A DNA stretch of 64,000 nucleotides from Ipomoea triloba (taxonomy: Eukaryota > Streptophyta > Magnoliopsida > Solanales > Convolvulaceae): NCBI RefSeq assembly GCF_003576645.1, contig NC_044927.1, positions 18,467,335 to 18,531,334 on the forward strand, in the 5' to 3' direction. Under the pieces are notes generated by a model that was given only the letters and a program-made list of their open reading frames with translations, ran no database searches and was not told where the DNA came from. The translations under genes and the position numbers were made by a program. Below, piece after piece: positions 44,636-55,130 of this stretch. Position 1 is the stretch's first letter, and each line of letters starts with the position of its first letter.

Positions 44636-45538
44636 ATGGATCCACCGCCACCTAATGATCAAGCTTGCCATAGTCACATACCATACGGAAGAAATCCTTG
44701 CTATCCTTCACAACCCCAACCTTCATACCCACCACCTCAATACTATCATAACTACCATTTTCCTTACCCACCTTCTTTCCCATACTCACTACCTCCTCCA
44801 CCAATTTATTATCATGAACAAGCATACGTAACACAACATTTTCAACCCCAGAGATATCATACTCACGAGATACCTCCTTATTACCCTCCAACGCACTTCG
44901 ACGAACCAAACCATCAAAATTTTGAAATTTTTGCGAGCTGTGACCGGACCACGAGATCCACACGCGTGTGCGCCGGCGTGGGGGCTCACTAGAACAATTC
45001 CACGCCGAGTCACACGCGTGGTGAGGACGTGGACGGAGCCTATGCACATGCTTATTCTTCTACTTCCCTAGAGCAGCCTCTTTCGCCTGAAAACAACCAA
45101 ACCACCCTCGAACAACGTTTAAATGATTTCATCCAAGAAACGAGGGAGGAGAATGCTAGACTTAAGGAAACCATTACTAAAGAGATGCTCGGAGAAATCC
45201 ATGAACTACGCCACGAGACACTTTCACCACTTCAAACGGTTGAAAGCACACTCGCAAAAATTATGGAAATGATCCAATCCCAGGGAGAAACAGATGTAAA
45301 TGCCGTAACATTGAGAAGCGGAAGAACACTTCCAGACGTTGTTCCACCTCCACCACAATCCATTCCAACAGAAGAACCCAGAAGGGACAATGAAGAGACC
45401 CCCAATTCAACGCAAGCTGAACGAGCACCTGAAGAAGAACTCAGAAGGGAAGAAATACAACCACAACCCTCTTGGAAAGGAAAGGAAATCGTGCAAGAAC
45501 CACTACCTGTGCCGAAAGCGAAACTTCCGTTCCCTTAG
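44636..45538 (+). pseudogene. G Pro/Tyr-rich gag-position protein
   Basis: The ATG at 44636 is the first after the leader. Residues 1-95 are Pro/Tyr/His-rich (YPPPQYYHNYHFPYPPSFPY). A CGCG cassette lies within the gene at 44953-45036 and brings a TAG near 44990. After it comes a helical segment (TLEQRLNDFIQETREENARL, EIHELRHETLSPLQTVESTL), the conserved gag-protease junction VNAVTLRSGRTLP, and an acidic Glu/Pro/Arg-rich linker ending KLPFP with TAG at 45536. No capsid homology and no CCHC zinc knuckle is present between primer site and protease, unlike C, E and F. D and D' have similar N-termini. Confidence 0.75.
44953..45036 (+). repeat. CGCG cassette inside G coding region
   Basis: CCACACGCGTGTGCGCCGGC, spacer CACTAGAACAATTCCACGCC, then GTCACACGCGTGGTGAGGAC. 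It has the same two-arm design as the LTR cassette of G (43347-43433) but sits in the gag-position gene. Confidence 0.7.
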
Positions 45539-46960
45539 AGATTCCGCACCGATATCGACAACACCAAGTACGACAAATTCCTACAAATGCTACGCCAATT
45601 ACACGTTGATATGCCATTCATCGACGCACTAGGAGAAATGCCGAGGTATGTCAAATTCCTTAAAGATCTTTTATCTAACAAAAAGAGATTAGCTGAAACT
45701 GCTATTGTTGTGCTAGGAGAGGAATGTTCTGCTATATTACATAAGGATGTGCCTAGAAAATTAAAAGATCCTGGCAGTTTTACTATACCTTGTAATATAG
45801 GGGGAACGACTTTTAATAGAGCCTTGGCAGACCTAGGTGCTAGTATCAATCTAATGCCCTTTGCATTATATCGACAATTGAATCTAGGAACCCTTAAGCC
45901 CACACGCATGAGCATTCAATTATCTGACCGATCTACCAAGTACCCCAGGGGTATAGTGGAAGATGTTTTAGTCCGAGTTGATAAATTTATTTTTCCAGTG
46001 GACTTTGTGATCTTAGATATGGACCCAGATGTGGAGATTCCTCTCATCCTGGGCAGACCTTTCTTGGCGACTGCTAGAGCTTTAATAGATGTAGGGGAAG
46101 GCAAACTCGTTATCCGTGTAGGAGACGAGTCTGCTAGCTTCGACGTGACTAAAATGATGAAATATCCTCTAGATGGTGATGAATGCTTTTTCGTTGATTA
46201 TGTGCATGATGAAATTGATTATCTGTGTGAAGTACCTAAAGCTAAGAGGCACGATTTTAATTGGGAATGTCCCATAGATGCTAAGAGTTATAATAAAAGT
46301 ACTTTTGAGCATGACCTTAACTCTTTACATATTGCTTTACACCAAGAGGTCGATCGTTTTAATTTGCTTGATAAAGATTGTGTTTCTGAATTTGTTGAGA
46401 ATATAAATTCTATTGGAGAAGTCTCGGAGGAAATGGTTGGAAATGACGGGGATGAATTTGATGAATTTAATGAGGAATATGATGATGGAGATGAGAAAAA
46501 GAAAGAAGATAATGAGATGATGCATGAAGGAGAATTAAAGCCTCTACCTGCTCATCTTGAATATGCTTATTTAGGAACGGGGAAAGAGTTACCAGTTGTC
46601 ATCGCGACAAATCTTTCAGAAAGACAAAAAGAACAACTGATAACAATGCTGAAAAGAAACAAAGAAGCTATAGGTTGGAAGATGACTGACTTGAAAGGGA
46701 TTAATCCGGCCATTTGCACACATAAAATTCTATTGGAAGAAGGATCCAAACCTGTGGCACAACCGCAGCGTCGACTTAACCCGAACACATTTGAAGTCGT
46801 GAAAAACGAGGTGATCAAACTTATGGATGTCGGAATGATCTACCCTATTTCGGACAGCACATGGGTCAGTCCAACTCACGTAGTACCAAAGAAGGGAGGA
46901 ATCACAGTCACTGAGAATGATAACAAGGAACTGATCCCTACGAGGAAGATAACTGGATAG
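45539..46960 (+). pseudogene. G protease and start of RT
   Basis: After TAG 45536 the same frame continues: MLRQLHVDMPFIDALGEMPR with YVKFLKDLLS, the Athila protease core ALADLGASINLMPFALYRQL, FPVDFVILDMD and LILGRPFLATARALIDVGEG, a linker with acidic stretch (DEFNEEYDDGDEKKKEDNEM), then the RT start LSERQKEQLITMLKRNKEAI, GINPAICTHKILLEEGSKPV, WVSPTHVVPKKGGITV. A TAG at 46958 replaces the Trp that normally precedes RVCIDYKKLN. Confidence 0.9.
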
Positions 46961-47838
46961 AGAGTCTGTATTGACTATAAAAAGCTCAACGAAGCCACCC
47001 GTAAAGACCACTTTCCATTGCCCTTTATAGATCAGATGATTGAAAGAGTGAGCGAGTACGGCTACTACTGTTTCTTGGATGGAATGAGCGGATACTTTCA
47101 AATTCCAGTAGCCTTGGAGGATCAAGAGAAAACAACATTCACTTGTCCGTTTGGTACATTTGCTTACAGGAGAATGCCATTTGGTCTCTTTAACGCCCCT
47201 GCCACCTTCATGCGTTGCATATTGGCTATTTTCGAAGATTTCATTGGTGATTTCATGGAAGTTTTCATGGATGATTTCACAATTTTCGGGGAAACTTTTG
47301 AAGAATGCCTTGGAAATTTGGAAAAGGTGTTCGAACGATGCCAGCAAATGAATTTAGCATTATCTTGGGAAAAATGCTATTACATGGTCACAGAAGGAAT
47401 TGTGTTTGGACATAAAATTTCAAAAAGAGGAATTGAGGTTGACAGAGCTAAGACAGCAATTATTGAAACCTTACCACCACCGCACAATGTGACATCCCTG
47501 AGAAGTTTCTTGGGAGATGTGGGATTTTATAGAAGATTTATTAAAGACTTCTCGAAAATTGCTAGACCATTGACCATACTGTTAGAAAAAGATGCAGTGT
47601 TTGAATTAAATGAGGACGCGATGAAAGCATTCCAGAATTTAAAGGATGCCATGGTACATACTCCAATTCTTGTAGCACCAAAATGGGATCCACCTTTTGA
47701 GTTAATGTGTGACGCGAGCAATTTTGCAGTTGGAGTTGTGCTAGGACAGAAAAATGATAAGAAATTTCAGCCTATCGCCTATGCTAGTCGAATGTTGACT
47801 AAGCCTACACCACGACCGAGAAAGAACTGTTTGCAATC
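46961..47838 (+). pseudogene. G reverse transcriptase and start of RNase H
   Basis: Blocks: RVCIDYKKLNEATRKDHFPL, CFLDGMSGYFQIPVALEDQE, FGTFAYRRMPFGLFNAPATF, the catalytic box VFMDDFTIFG (the Athila form of YVDD), GHKISKRGIEVDRAK, LRSFLGDVGFYRRFIKDFSK, then RNase H with FELMCDASNFAVGVVLGQ. A small deletion near 47805 shifts the frame just before the second RNase H block. Confidence 0.92.
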
Positions 47839-48593
47839 GTGTTTGCATTAGATAAATTTAGATCATATCTTTTAATGTCAAAAGTCATCATTCATACCGA
47901 TCATGCAGCTATCAGGTTTATTATGTCTAAACCTGAAGCAAAGCCAAGATTGATCAGATGGATTTTGCTATTGCAAGAATTTGACGTGACTATCGTGGAC
48001 CGTAAAGGAGTTGAAAACAGTTCAACAGATCATTTATCAAGGTTAGAGTATGAGAAAGGACAAGATATGATCAGGGATGTGAATGAATATTTTCCATAGG
48101 AAAAGCTGATGGGTCTCTATCTCACACCTTGGTATGCGGATCTGGCTAACTATCTTGTAGGGGGAGAGTTACAGGAATTTTTGAATACACATGCCCGAAG
48201 AAAGTTAATAGCAGAATCTCGATATTATTTCTGGGACGAGCCATATCTCTTCAAAGTGTGCGCGGATCAAATAATTCGACGTTGCGTAACAGAGGCTGAA
48301 GGACATGAGATTCTTGGAGAATGCCATCGAATGGGCCATCACTCAGCTAACCGAATTGCTAGGAGAGCACTTGAAGCAAGATTCTATTGGCCCTCAATAT
48401 TTCAGGATGCTCAAATCTGTGTCAGAAACTATGATAGATGTCAACGAGCTGGGAACATCACTGGAAAAAACGAGATGCCGCAAAACTATATCCTGGCGTG
48501 CGAAATTTTTGATATATGGGGACTAGATTTTGCAGGACCGTTTCCGGATTCCAAAGGTTTCAAATATATCCTTATCGCAGTGGACTATGTCTC
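47839..48593 (+). pseudogene. G RNase H end and integrase N-terminal half
   Basis: [20 protein letters not shown] and [16 protein letters not shown] end RNase H. A TAG at 48097 separates the next frame: the integrase zinc domain has HRMGHHSANRIARRALEARF with YWPSIF, and the Cys pair is disturbed because VRNYDRCQR has Tyr where Cys is usual. The catalytic core begins with WGLDFAGPFPDSKGF and YILIAVDYVS, where T2 is inserted. Confidence 0.9.
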
Positions 48594-48990
48594 TGTAACA
48601 CCCCGTAAAATTCGTTCAAACCTAGAGACCGGTAATCGTTTCCGCCGGGTGATTCATTTGATTTAATTGGGCTTAGTCTTTCCAATTGATATATATATAT
48701 AATTCTTGAACCCGGAATTAATTATTTTATTCAAAAGGCCTAATTCTTGATTTAATTCTTGTAAGGGATTTATTTAAATTGGATCCTTACAATTCTTATA
48801 AGTAAGAATATGTGTATAACGGCCCAATATATATATATATATATATATTCAAATTCTTGAATGATTAAATTCCTACAACTAGTAGTATACTACATAATGT
48901 GAGACCCATTTCTTTTTATAAGGGCCTATTATTTCATGTCTTACCCTAGTTGATACATACATAATATATGTAATGATCTTTCCCTACTAA

Positions 48991-48998
48991 TATAAAAG
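48991..48998 (+). promoter_or_regulatory. TATA box of T2 5' LTR
   Basis: TATAAAAG, about 398 bases into the LTR, repeated in the 3' LTR at 55522. It makes everything downstream, including the microhairpin array, part of the RNA leader. Confidence 0.6.
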
Positions 48999-49699
48999 CC
49001 TTGTACTTCCAACCCTATTTCCCTTTTCATCCTCCTGCAAATACATCTCATCCTATTCTTTCCACTTCTAAAGAACCCTAAGTAAATCCTACACTTTCTT
49101 CTTCAAGATCCAAGATCAAGTTTGCTCTTTTAGGATTGATAAGGCTTGGGTAAGTGTTTATCTTTAGGAATATGCCTTGCATCATGTTGTTTTCATAATC
49201 TTTATACAAGTTCTTATGTTGTTCTTTTGGGGATCTTTTGGGAAAAGATGATCAAGGTGGAGGTGAAGCTTTGTAGGGAGTTTTGAGGGTTCTTGGTTGA
49301 AGTGTGCTCCAAAGAGGTAACCATCATGTCCACTAAAATCTATTTTACACTCTCAATCTATGATATTATTTGGTGTATGGGAATCTTGAGAAATTCTTTG
49401 CTGCTTAGCCTATTTGTTGTTGTCTGTGAAGTCATTTTGATGGATTATGAACTTGTGTTCTTAATCCTTTGCATATAGATGTTTATGGATGTTTAGTGGT
49501 TTGGATTCCTTGTTTGTTTGGCTTCTGGGAGTTGTAATCTGAGTAATCTGAGCCTATCCTTGTATTCTGGGAATGAACTTTGCGTATTCTGTCTGTTCTG
49601 GTCTGGGAATGGTTTGGAGTTGCTCTTGCGGTAGGGTTAGGTGGTATAATGTGTCCCACCTAAGTGGTCTGCAAGAACAACAGTGGAATAGAGTGACGG

Positions 49700-49825
49700 A
49701 GGATGGCGATCCGCTGGGCAGCCCCGCCCCTTCTGGCGGAAGAGGGCGGCGGACCAGGGTGATCCGCCGGGGAGTGCCGCCAGTTGAGGCGGAGGTGTGT
49801 GGCGGAGCAGGTGGTTCCGCCAGGG
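49700..49825 (+). repeat. GC-rich inverted-repeat block in T2 5' LTR
   Basis: CTGGCGGAA at 49733-49741 and TTCCGCCAG at 49815-49823 are perfect inverted repeats enclosing several GGCGGA, GATCCGCC and TGCCGCCAG words. The 3' LTR copy (about 56117-56215) has lost the second half. Confidence 0.65.
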
Positions 49826-50152
49826 TGTTTCTCTGGACTTCTGTTTCCAGTAGCTATTTTGTTGTTCTATCGCCTTGTTGTTCCACCCTTGTTTCTGGAA
49901 CTTGTTGGGATATTATGCTGAGTATTTTTCCTTGGTTCTTGAGCACTTATTCATTTCTCTTGATTCATTATCTTGATGTATTGGTTGGCTGAATCCTTGG
50001 TTATTTTTCCTGAGTGTTTGTTGTGTTCATAATCTGAGATGAACACTGTGAGTGTTTTCTTCTTGGGATGAGTTTGAGGTTGGATATGGAGTGGTGGATC
50101 TTTGAGTATCTCTTGGGTTGTTTGAGGATGAACTAACTGTGGAACTAACTTT

Positions 50153-50224
50153 GGACTTCGGTCCCTGTGATTGGGTTTTTACCCCTGTGATTGGGCTTTT
50201 GCCCCTGTGATTGGGTTTTTACCC
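50153..50224 (+). repeat. Microhairpin array, four units (T2 5' LTR)
   Basis: GGACTTCGGTCC, GGGTTTTTACCC, GGGCTTTTGCCC and GGGTTTTTACCC joined by CTGTGATT linkers, period 20. Each unit is a four-base-pair stem with a four-base loop, and stems differ by paired changes. Confidence 0.95.
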
Positions 50225-51010
50225 CTGTGTACCTAACTTCTAACTTTCGGGCTTGGTGTTTGGTGTGGAGAATTGGTACTTGGATTGGAAGTTGAGGTTT
50301 TGGTGCTTATCCTTGGGTTGAGGTCTGTTTGGTTCTTTGTTGACTCTTGAGTTGTATGGTATCTTGTTGATTATTGGTTATTCTTTGATATATCGCCGTT
50401 TGGTTGTTTCTTATCTTATGAGTATTCGGTTGAGTTGTGATTCGGTTGGACGTTGGTATTGATGAGAAGTCTTGGTTTATACATTCATTCAGCGTGTTGT
50501 TGTTGAGTATCTGATTTAAACGTGAACAGTTCGTTGGTGTGTATATTCTATATGGGTGCGTAAACCTATTTACAAACTTACTCTATATCTATACTTCCTT
50601 GCGGGTGTGAATGGTGGTTGCTTAGCAGTCTTTTGTTAATGGTTTCTTGTATGTTTTCCAGGTATGCAATAAGTCTAAGCGTGAGCGCGATAGAGATATA
50701 TCCGTATGAGCTGGCTTAGACTAGTTTGTTATGTTTTTAGACTTACGTTTTGGGCTTGTGCGCCAATATGAGATTCTATATACTCTTGTTTTAGATCTTG
50801 GATGTTTTGGATACATTTGAGGATTTATATACTATTTGGTTTCGGTTTTTGGTTAGCCTATGCATCTAGGCCGTGTTTTCTTACCTAGATGTGGCATGAT
50901 ACCCCTTAGGTTATAAATCGCTTCCGCTATGTTATGTTGGTAGTTGAGATAGGCAGCTTTGCGTTAAAGTTTTAGCTATCTCAACTTGTGAAAAGTTGGG
51001 GTGTAACAGT

Positions 51011-51022
51011 TGGTATCAGAGC
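51011..51022 (+). other. T2 primer-binding site (initiator tRNA-Met)
   Basis: TGGTATCAGAGC two bases after the LTR end. Confidence 0.93.
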
Positions 51023-51286
51023 CTGTGTTGAGGTCTGAGTAGAGATCCTAGGGTTTGAAATCTAAGACTCTAGGACTTGATCAGTAGAAATTAAGATTTT
51101 TGAGAATCCTAGGATGTGTGAATTCTAGGACGCGCGGTGAGGACTCGTTTTAGTTGTTTATATCTTGTTGTGTTGTTGGTTGCCTTGTTGTTTGGTTGTT
51201 GTGAGCTTGTTCTCACTTTCCTTCTTGCGTGTTTGGGAAGGCCGACCGCAGAGCCACCCGTCTTTCGGTAGTTACCTCTCTCGTTA

Positions 51287-53233
51287 GTGATCATGGTGCC
51301 ACCAAGGAAGCGGGAAGAAACCCCTAGTGTGGGAGGGGGGATGCTGGAGCGTCTCAAGAAGCTAAAGACGGCCGGCGTCGGGCCAGCAAGGGCTATAGGA
51401 GGCAGCAGTTCGGGCAGTAAGGAAATGAACCCCTCTAGGTTGGATGGAGGCGCAGGAGTCCCGCGGCAGTTGGGGGAACTCCTTATCATGAACAAGTCCC
51501 AGGCCGAGAGTTGCGACGTGGTTACCAGCATCTTCCCTGTCCTCTCCGTCTCCACCTTAGTTCTGTTCGATTCCGGAGCTTCAAATTCCTTTATATCCTC
51601 TAAGCTGGTCCGTGAGTTGGGCATCGTGCCTAGCGCAACGACGAAGATCGAAGTCAAGGTGGCGTCAGGCGAAGTCAAGGCATGTGAGCACATCTTCGAA
51701 GGGGTGCGGATAGAGATCAAAGGAGTGGCCTTTCCGAGCGACCTCATCCAGTTCGACTTGGACGGCATTGGAGTGGTTTTGGGCATGGATTGGTTGGGAC
51801 GGTATAAGGCCCAAATTTTGTGCAGTGAGCAGAAGGTGATCTTAAGGAGTCTTGGGGGCAAGAGGATGTCGTACCGAGGGGCGCCCGATGAGCCCGAGAT
51901 CAAGTTAGTCTCCATGATCAGGATCAGGAAATACATAGATAAGGGACACGAGGCTTTCTTGTGTGCAGTCGAAGACCTTAGCGCTCCAAAGGATGAAGCT
52001 CAGCAGATACCCGTTGTATGTGAGTTCCCCGATGTCTTCCCCGAAGAGATCCCTGGACTACCGCCTCCTCGAGAGATAGAGTTCACCATCGACTTGATGC
52101 CCGGAACTACCCCGATATCTAAAGCCCCGTACCGGATGGCACCGAAAGAAATGCATGAGCTAAAAGAGCAGCTGCAGGACCTGTTGAATAAGGGTTACAT
52201 TCGACCAAGCGTATCACCGTGGGGAGCCCTAGTGCTTTTTGTAAGAAAGAAAGATGGTAGCATGCGACTCTGCATCGATTACCGGGAACTGAACCGAGTA
52301 ACGGTTAAGAACAAGTACCCCCTACCGCGGATCGATGATTTGTTTGACCAACTTAAGGGAGCCGGCATCTTCTCGAAAATTGACTTATGGTCAAGGTACC
52401 ACCAGCTTAGGGTGGCAGACGCGAATATTTCCAAGACAGCGTTTCGGATCCGCTATGGCCATTATGAGTTTACAGTAATGCCGTTTGGGCTGACAAATGC
52501 CCCAGCCGCTTTCATGGATCTGATGAACCGCGTGTTTCAGCCTTACCTGGATGAGTTTGTAGTAGTATTCATAGACGACATCTTAGTCTACTCTCCTAAT
52601 CCATCGGAGCACGAGAAGCACCTCAGGACGGTATTGCAAATCCTAAGAAAGAAGCAGCTATATGCCAAATTATCCAAGTGTGAGTTCTGGAAGACCAGTG
52701 TGGCTTTCTTGGGCCATGTAATAGCCAAGGAGGGGATCTCTGTGGACCCCGCTAAGATTCAAGCGGTGATGGAATGGCCTGCACCGACGACTCCGTCCGA
52801 AGTTCGAAGCTTTCTGGGTTTGGCGGGGTATTACAGAAGGTTCGTTCCAGATTTCTCCAAGGTAGCGCAACCTATAACACAACTTATGAAGAAGACTGCA
52901 CCTTTCAAGTGGAACAGTAACTGCGCTAAGGCTTTTCAAGAATTGAAGGAAAAGTTGACGTCTGCCCCGGTTCTAACCCTACCATCCGGAACCGAAGGAT
53001 TCGAGGTGTTCAGCGATGCGTCAAAGAAGGGCTTAGGATGTGTGTTGATGCAGCAGGGCAGAGTGGTGGCTTACGCGTCTCGGCAGCTTAAAAGCCATGA
53101 GGAGAACTACCCTACGCACGACTTGGAACTAGCCGCCGTAGTCTTTGCACTAAAAATCTGGAGACACTATCTTTATGGGGTGCAGTGCAAGATCTATACT
53201 GACCACAAGAGCTTAAAGTATATCTTTACTTAG
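51287..53233 (+). pseudogene. T2 gag remnant, protease, RT and RNase H
   Basis: 648 codons from the ATG at 51287 to a TAG at 53231. The start [12 protein letters not shown] resembles the first residues of chromovirus gag, but capsid and zinc knuckle are missing and the frame passes within about 60 residues to the gag-protease junction ([20 protein letters not shown]). Protease [17 protein letters not shown] with catalytic Asp about residue 93 and [13 protein letters not shown] with [40 protein letters not shown] and catalytic FIDDILVYS about residue 428; RNase H with [16 protein letters not shown] and [20 protein letters not shown] differs at two usually fixed RT residues (normally DLRSGYHQ). 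Confidence 0.93.
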
Positions 53234-53737
53234 AAAGAATTAAACATGCGGCAAAGGCGTTGGTTGGAACTCATTAAGGACTACAATCTAATCATTCAAT
53301 ACCACGAAGGGAAGGCGAACGTAGTGGCCGACGCGCTAAGTAGAAAAACGAGACATTCGCTTAATGCCACGTGGGTGCTCGCAGATGACCTGTGCAAGGA
53401 ATTCCAAAGGATGAATATCGCAGCGGTGGAGGAGGGACAGATGCACGAGGAGATCCGACTCTTCAACATGCAAATCTTACCTGCATGGCTCGATGAGATC
53501 CGAAGGAGCCAGATGGACGATGCCCGAATGAACAAAGTGAGGGCCAGACTGGCCAATGGCAAGAAAGGATCTTTTGAGTTACATCCCGATGGTAGTCTGC
53601 GTTATCAAGGACGTTGGTGCGTGCCAGCTTCGTGTAAGGAGTTGAAGAAACAAATACTGGAGGAAAGCCATCATACCCCATATTCAGTACACCCCGGTGG
53701 CGATAAGTTATATAAGGACATGAAGAAACTGTTCTAG
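53234..53737 (+). pseudogene. T2 RNase H end and integrase zinc domain
   Basis: Continues in frame after TAG 53231: RQRRWLELIKDYNLIIQYHE, GKANVVADALSRK, then the integrase N-terminal domain with HHTPYSVHPGGDKLYKDMKK. A TAG at 53735 replaces a Trp of the usual WWP block. Confidence 0.92.
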
Positions 53738-54925
53738 TGGCCTAATATGAAGAAGGAAGTAGCCGACTTCGTAAGCCGATGTTTGAATTGTCAGAAGGTT
53801 AAGGCAGAGAGATGTAAGGCTAAGGGGATGCTGCGACCTCTGGAGATACCAGAAGGGAAGTGGGACTCCATATCGATGGATTTTGTAGGTGGGCTGCCAT
53901 TGACCAAGACCGGGAAGGACAAGATTTGGGTAATTGTGGATCGACTCACCAAGACAGCCCGATTTATCGCCATGAAAGAGACCTGGACTATGGATCAGTT
54001 GGCTAAGGCCTATATTAACCGAGTAGTGAAGTATCATGGAGTACCCCGCGACATCGTGTCAGATCGAGACTCCAGGTTCTTGTCACAATTCTGGAAATCA
54101 CTACAGGTAGCCTTGGGTACTAGACTAAAGATGAGCACTGCTTTTCATCCAACCACCGACGGGCAGACAGAGCGGACCATTCAAACACTGGAAGATATGT
54201 TGCGAGCCTGCATGCTGGATTTGCAAGGATCTTGGGAGGAGCATCTCGACCTGATTGAGTTTTTTTACAACAACAGCTACCACGCCAGCATCCAAATGGC
54301 TCCCTACGAGGCCCTATACGGCCAAAAGTGCAGGAGCCCATTATGTTGGGAAGACTTGGTGAACCCGGTGACCTTGGGACCGCAATACCTACAGGAAGCC
54401 ACTGAGAAAGTCAAGTTGATTCAAAAGAGGATGAAGGCTGCTCAAGATCGGCAGAAGTCTTATGCTGACTCGAGAAGGAAGCCAGCGGAATTCTCCGAAG
54501 GGGAGAAGGTGTGGCTGAAAATCTCACCCACTAAAGGAGTAATGAGATTTGGGAAGAAGGGAAAGTTGAGCCCTCGATTCATCGGTCCCTATGAGGTCTT
54601 AGAGAGGGTTGGGCCAGTAGCTTATCGCTTAGCTCTGCCAGCAGAGTTAGACCGAGTGCACGACGTGTTCCATATCTCCCAGCTTAAGAAGTACGTGCAC
54701 GACGCATCCCATGTGCTTGCGCCGGAGATCCTGGAGTTAGACGAGATGCTATCCTATGAAGAGAAGCCAGTAAAAATTCTGGATTTCAAGACCCGAGAGA
54801 CTTGCCGCAAAGCAGTCAAGCTGGTGAAGGTGTGTTGGTCCAACCATGGAGTCGAGGAAGCCACCTGGGAGATGGAGGACGAGATAAGGAGACGTTACCC
54901 GGCTTTATTTGCCCTAGGTAAGTAG
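53738..54925 (+). CDS. T2 integrase core, GPF/Y module and chromodomain
   Basis: An open frame of about 395 codons, continuous with the upstream frame except for the TAG at 53735. CLNCQKVKAE completes the zinc domain. The D,D-35-E core shows WDSISMDFVGGLP, DRDSRFLSQFW and HPTTDGQTERTIQTLEDMLR. RFIGPYEVLERVGPVAYRL is the GPF/Y module. The C-terminus (PVKILDFKTRETCRKAVKLV, KVCWSNHGVEEATWEMEDEI) is a chromodomain that in chromoviruses directs integration to marked heterochromatin. It ends with TAG just after GK. The frame itself is intact but lacks its own start. Confidence 0.93.
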   Translation, partial: WPNMKKEVADFVSRCLNCQKVKAERCKAKGMLRPLEIPEGKWDSISMDFVGGLPLTKTGKDKIWVIVDRLTKTARFIAMKETWTMDQLAKAYINRVVKYHGVPRDIVSDRDSRFLSQFWKSLQVALGTRLKMSTAFHPTTDGQTERTIQTLEDMLRACMLDLQGSWEEHLDLIEFFYNNSYHASIQMAPYEALYGQKCRSPLCWEDLVNPVTLGPQYLQEATEKVKLIQKRMKAAQDRQKSYADSRRKPAEFSEGEKVWLKISPTKGVMRFGKKGKLSPRFIGPYEVLERVGPVAYRLALPAELDRVHDVFHISQLKKYVHDASHVLAPEILELDEMLSYEEKPVKILDFKTRETCRKAVKLVKVCWSNHGVEEATWEMEDEIRRRYPALFALGK

Positions 54926-55092
54926 TAAGTTTTTTTTTCTTGCATGTTGTGCATGGGTTGGGAAGTTAAGAGTTTAAGGGTTAGAAGCATAGTATGTTCT
55001 TAAGGATAAGTTGGTTGAGCAATCTTTTCTTTAAACCTTCGATCGATTCCTTGTTTCCATGAACTGCTCCGTTTCTAGTTTCCGCGAGCTTT

Positions 55093-55112
55093 GAGCTTCG
55101 AGGACGAAGCTC
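55093..55112 (+). other. CGAGGACG hairpin before T2 purine tract
   Basis: GAGCTTCGAGGACGAAGCTC: eight-base arms closing an AGGA loop, five bases before the purine tract. Confidence 0.82.
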
Positions 55113-55117
55113 CTTTT

Positions 55118-55130
55118 AAGGGGGGTAGAG
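55118..55130 (+). other. T2 polypurine tract
   Basis: AAGGGGGGTAGAG directly before the 3' LTR start TGTAACACC. Confidence 0.9.

Larger units (their letters stand above)
48594..51008 (+). repeat. T2 5' LTR, 2415 bp
   Basis: Starts TGTAACACCCCG, ends GTGTAACA. TATAAAAG at 48991 is the likely core promoter. Downstream, in the part predicted to be transcribed, are a GC-rich GGCGGA block (about 49700-49825) and the microhairpin array (50153-50224). The ORF at 49573 shows no known domain. The 3' LTR lacks about 113 bases present here at about 49459-49570. Confidence 0.93.

Noticed and set aside
49573..49992. 139-codon ORF in T2 LTR as a gene
   Set aside because: It crosses the GC-rich repeat block, is shifted and shortened in the 3' LTR and has no domain.
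51109..51936. Long minus-strand ORF opposite the T2 protease
   Set aside because: It is antisense to a clear protease/RT frame and has no recognisable motif; a coding-strand shadow.
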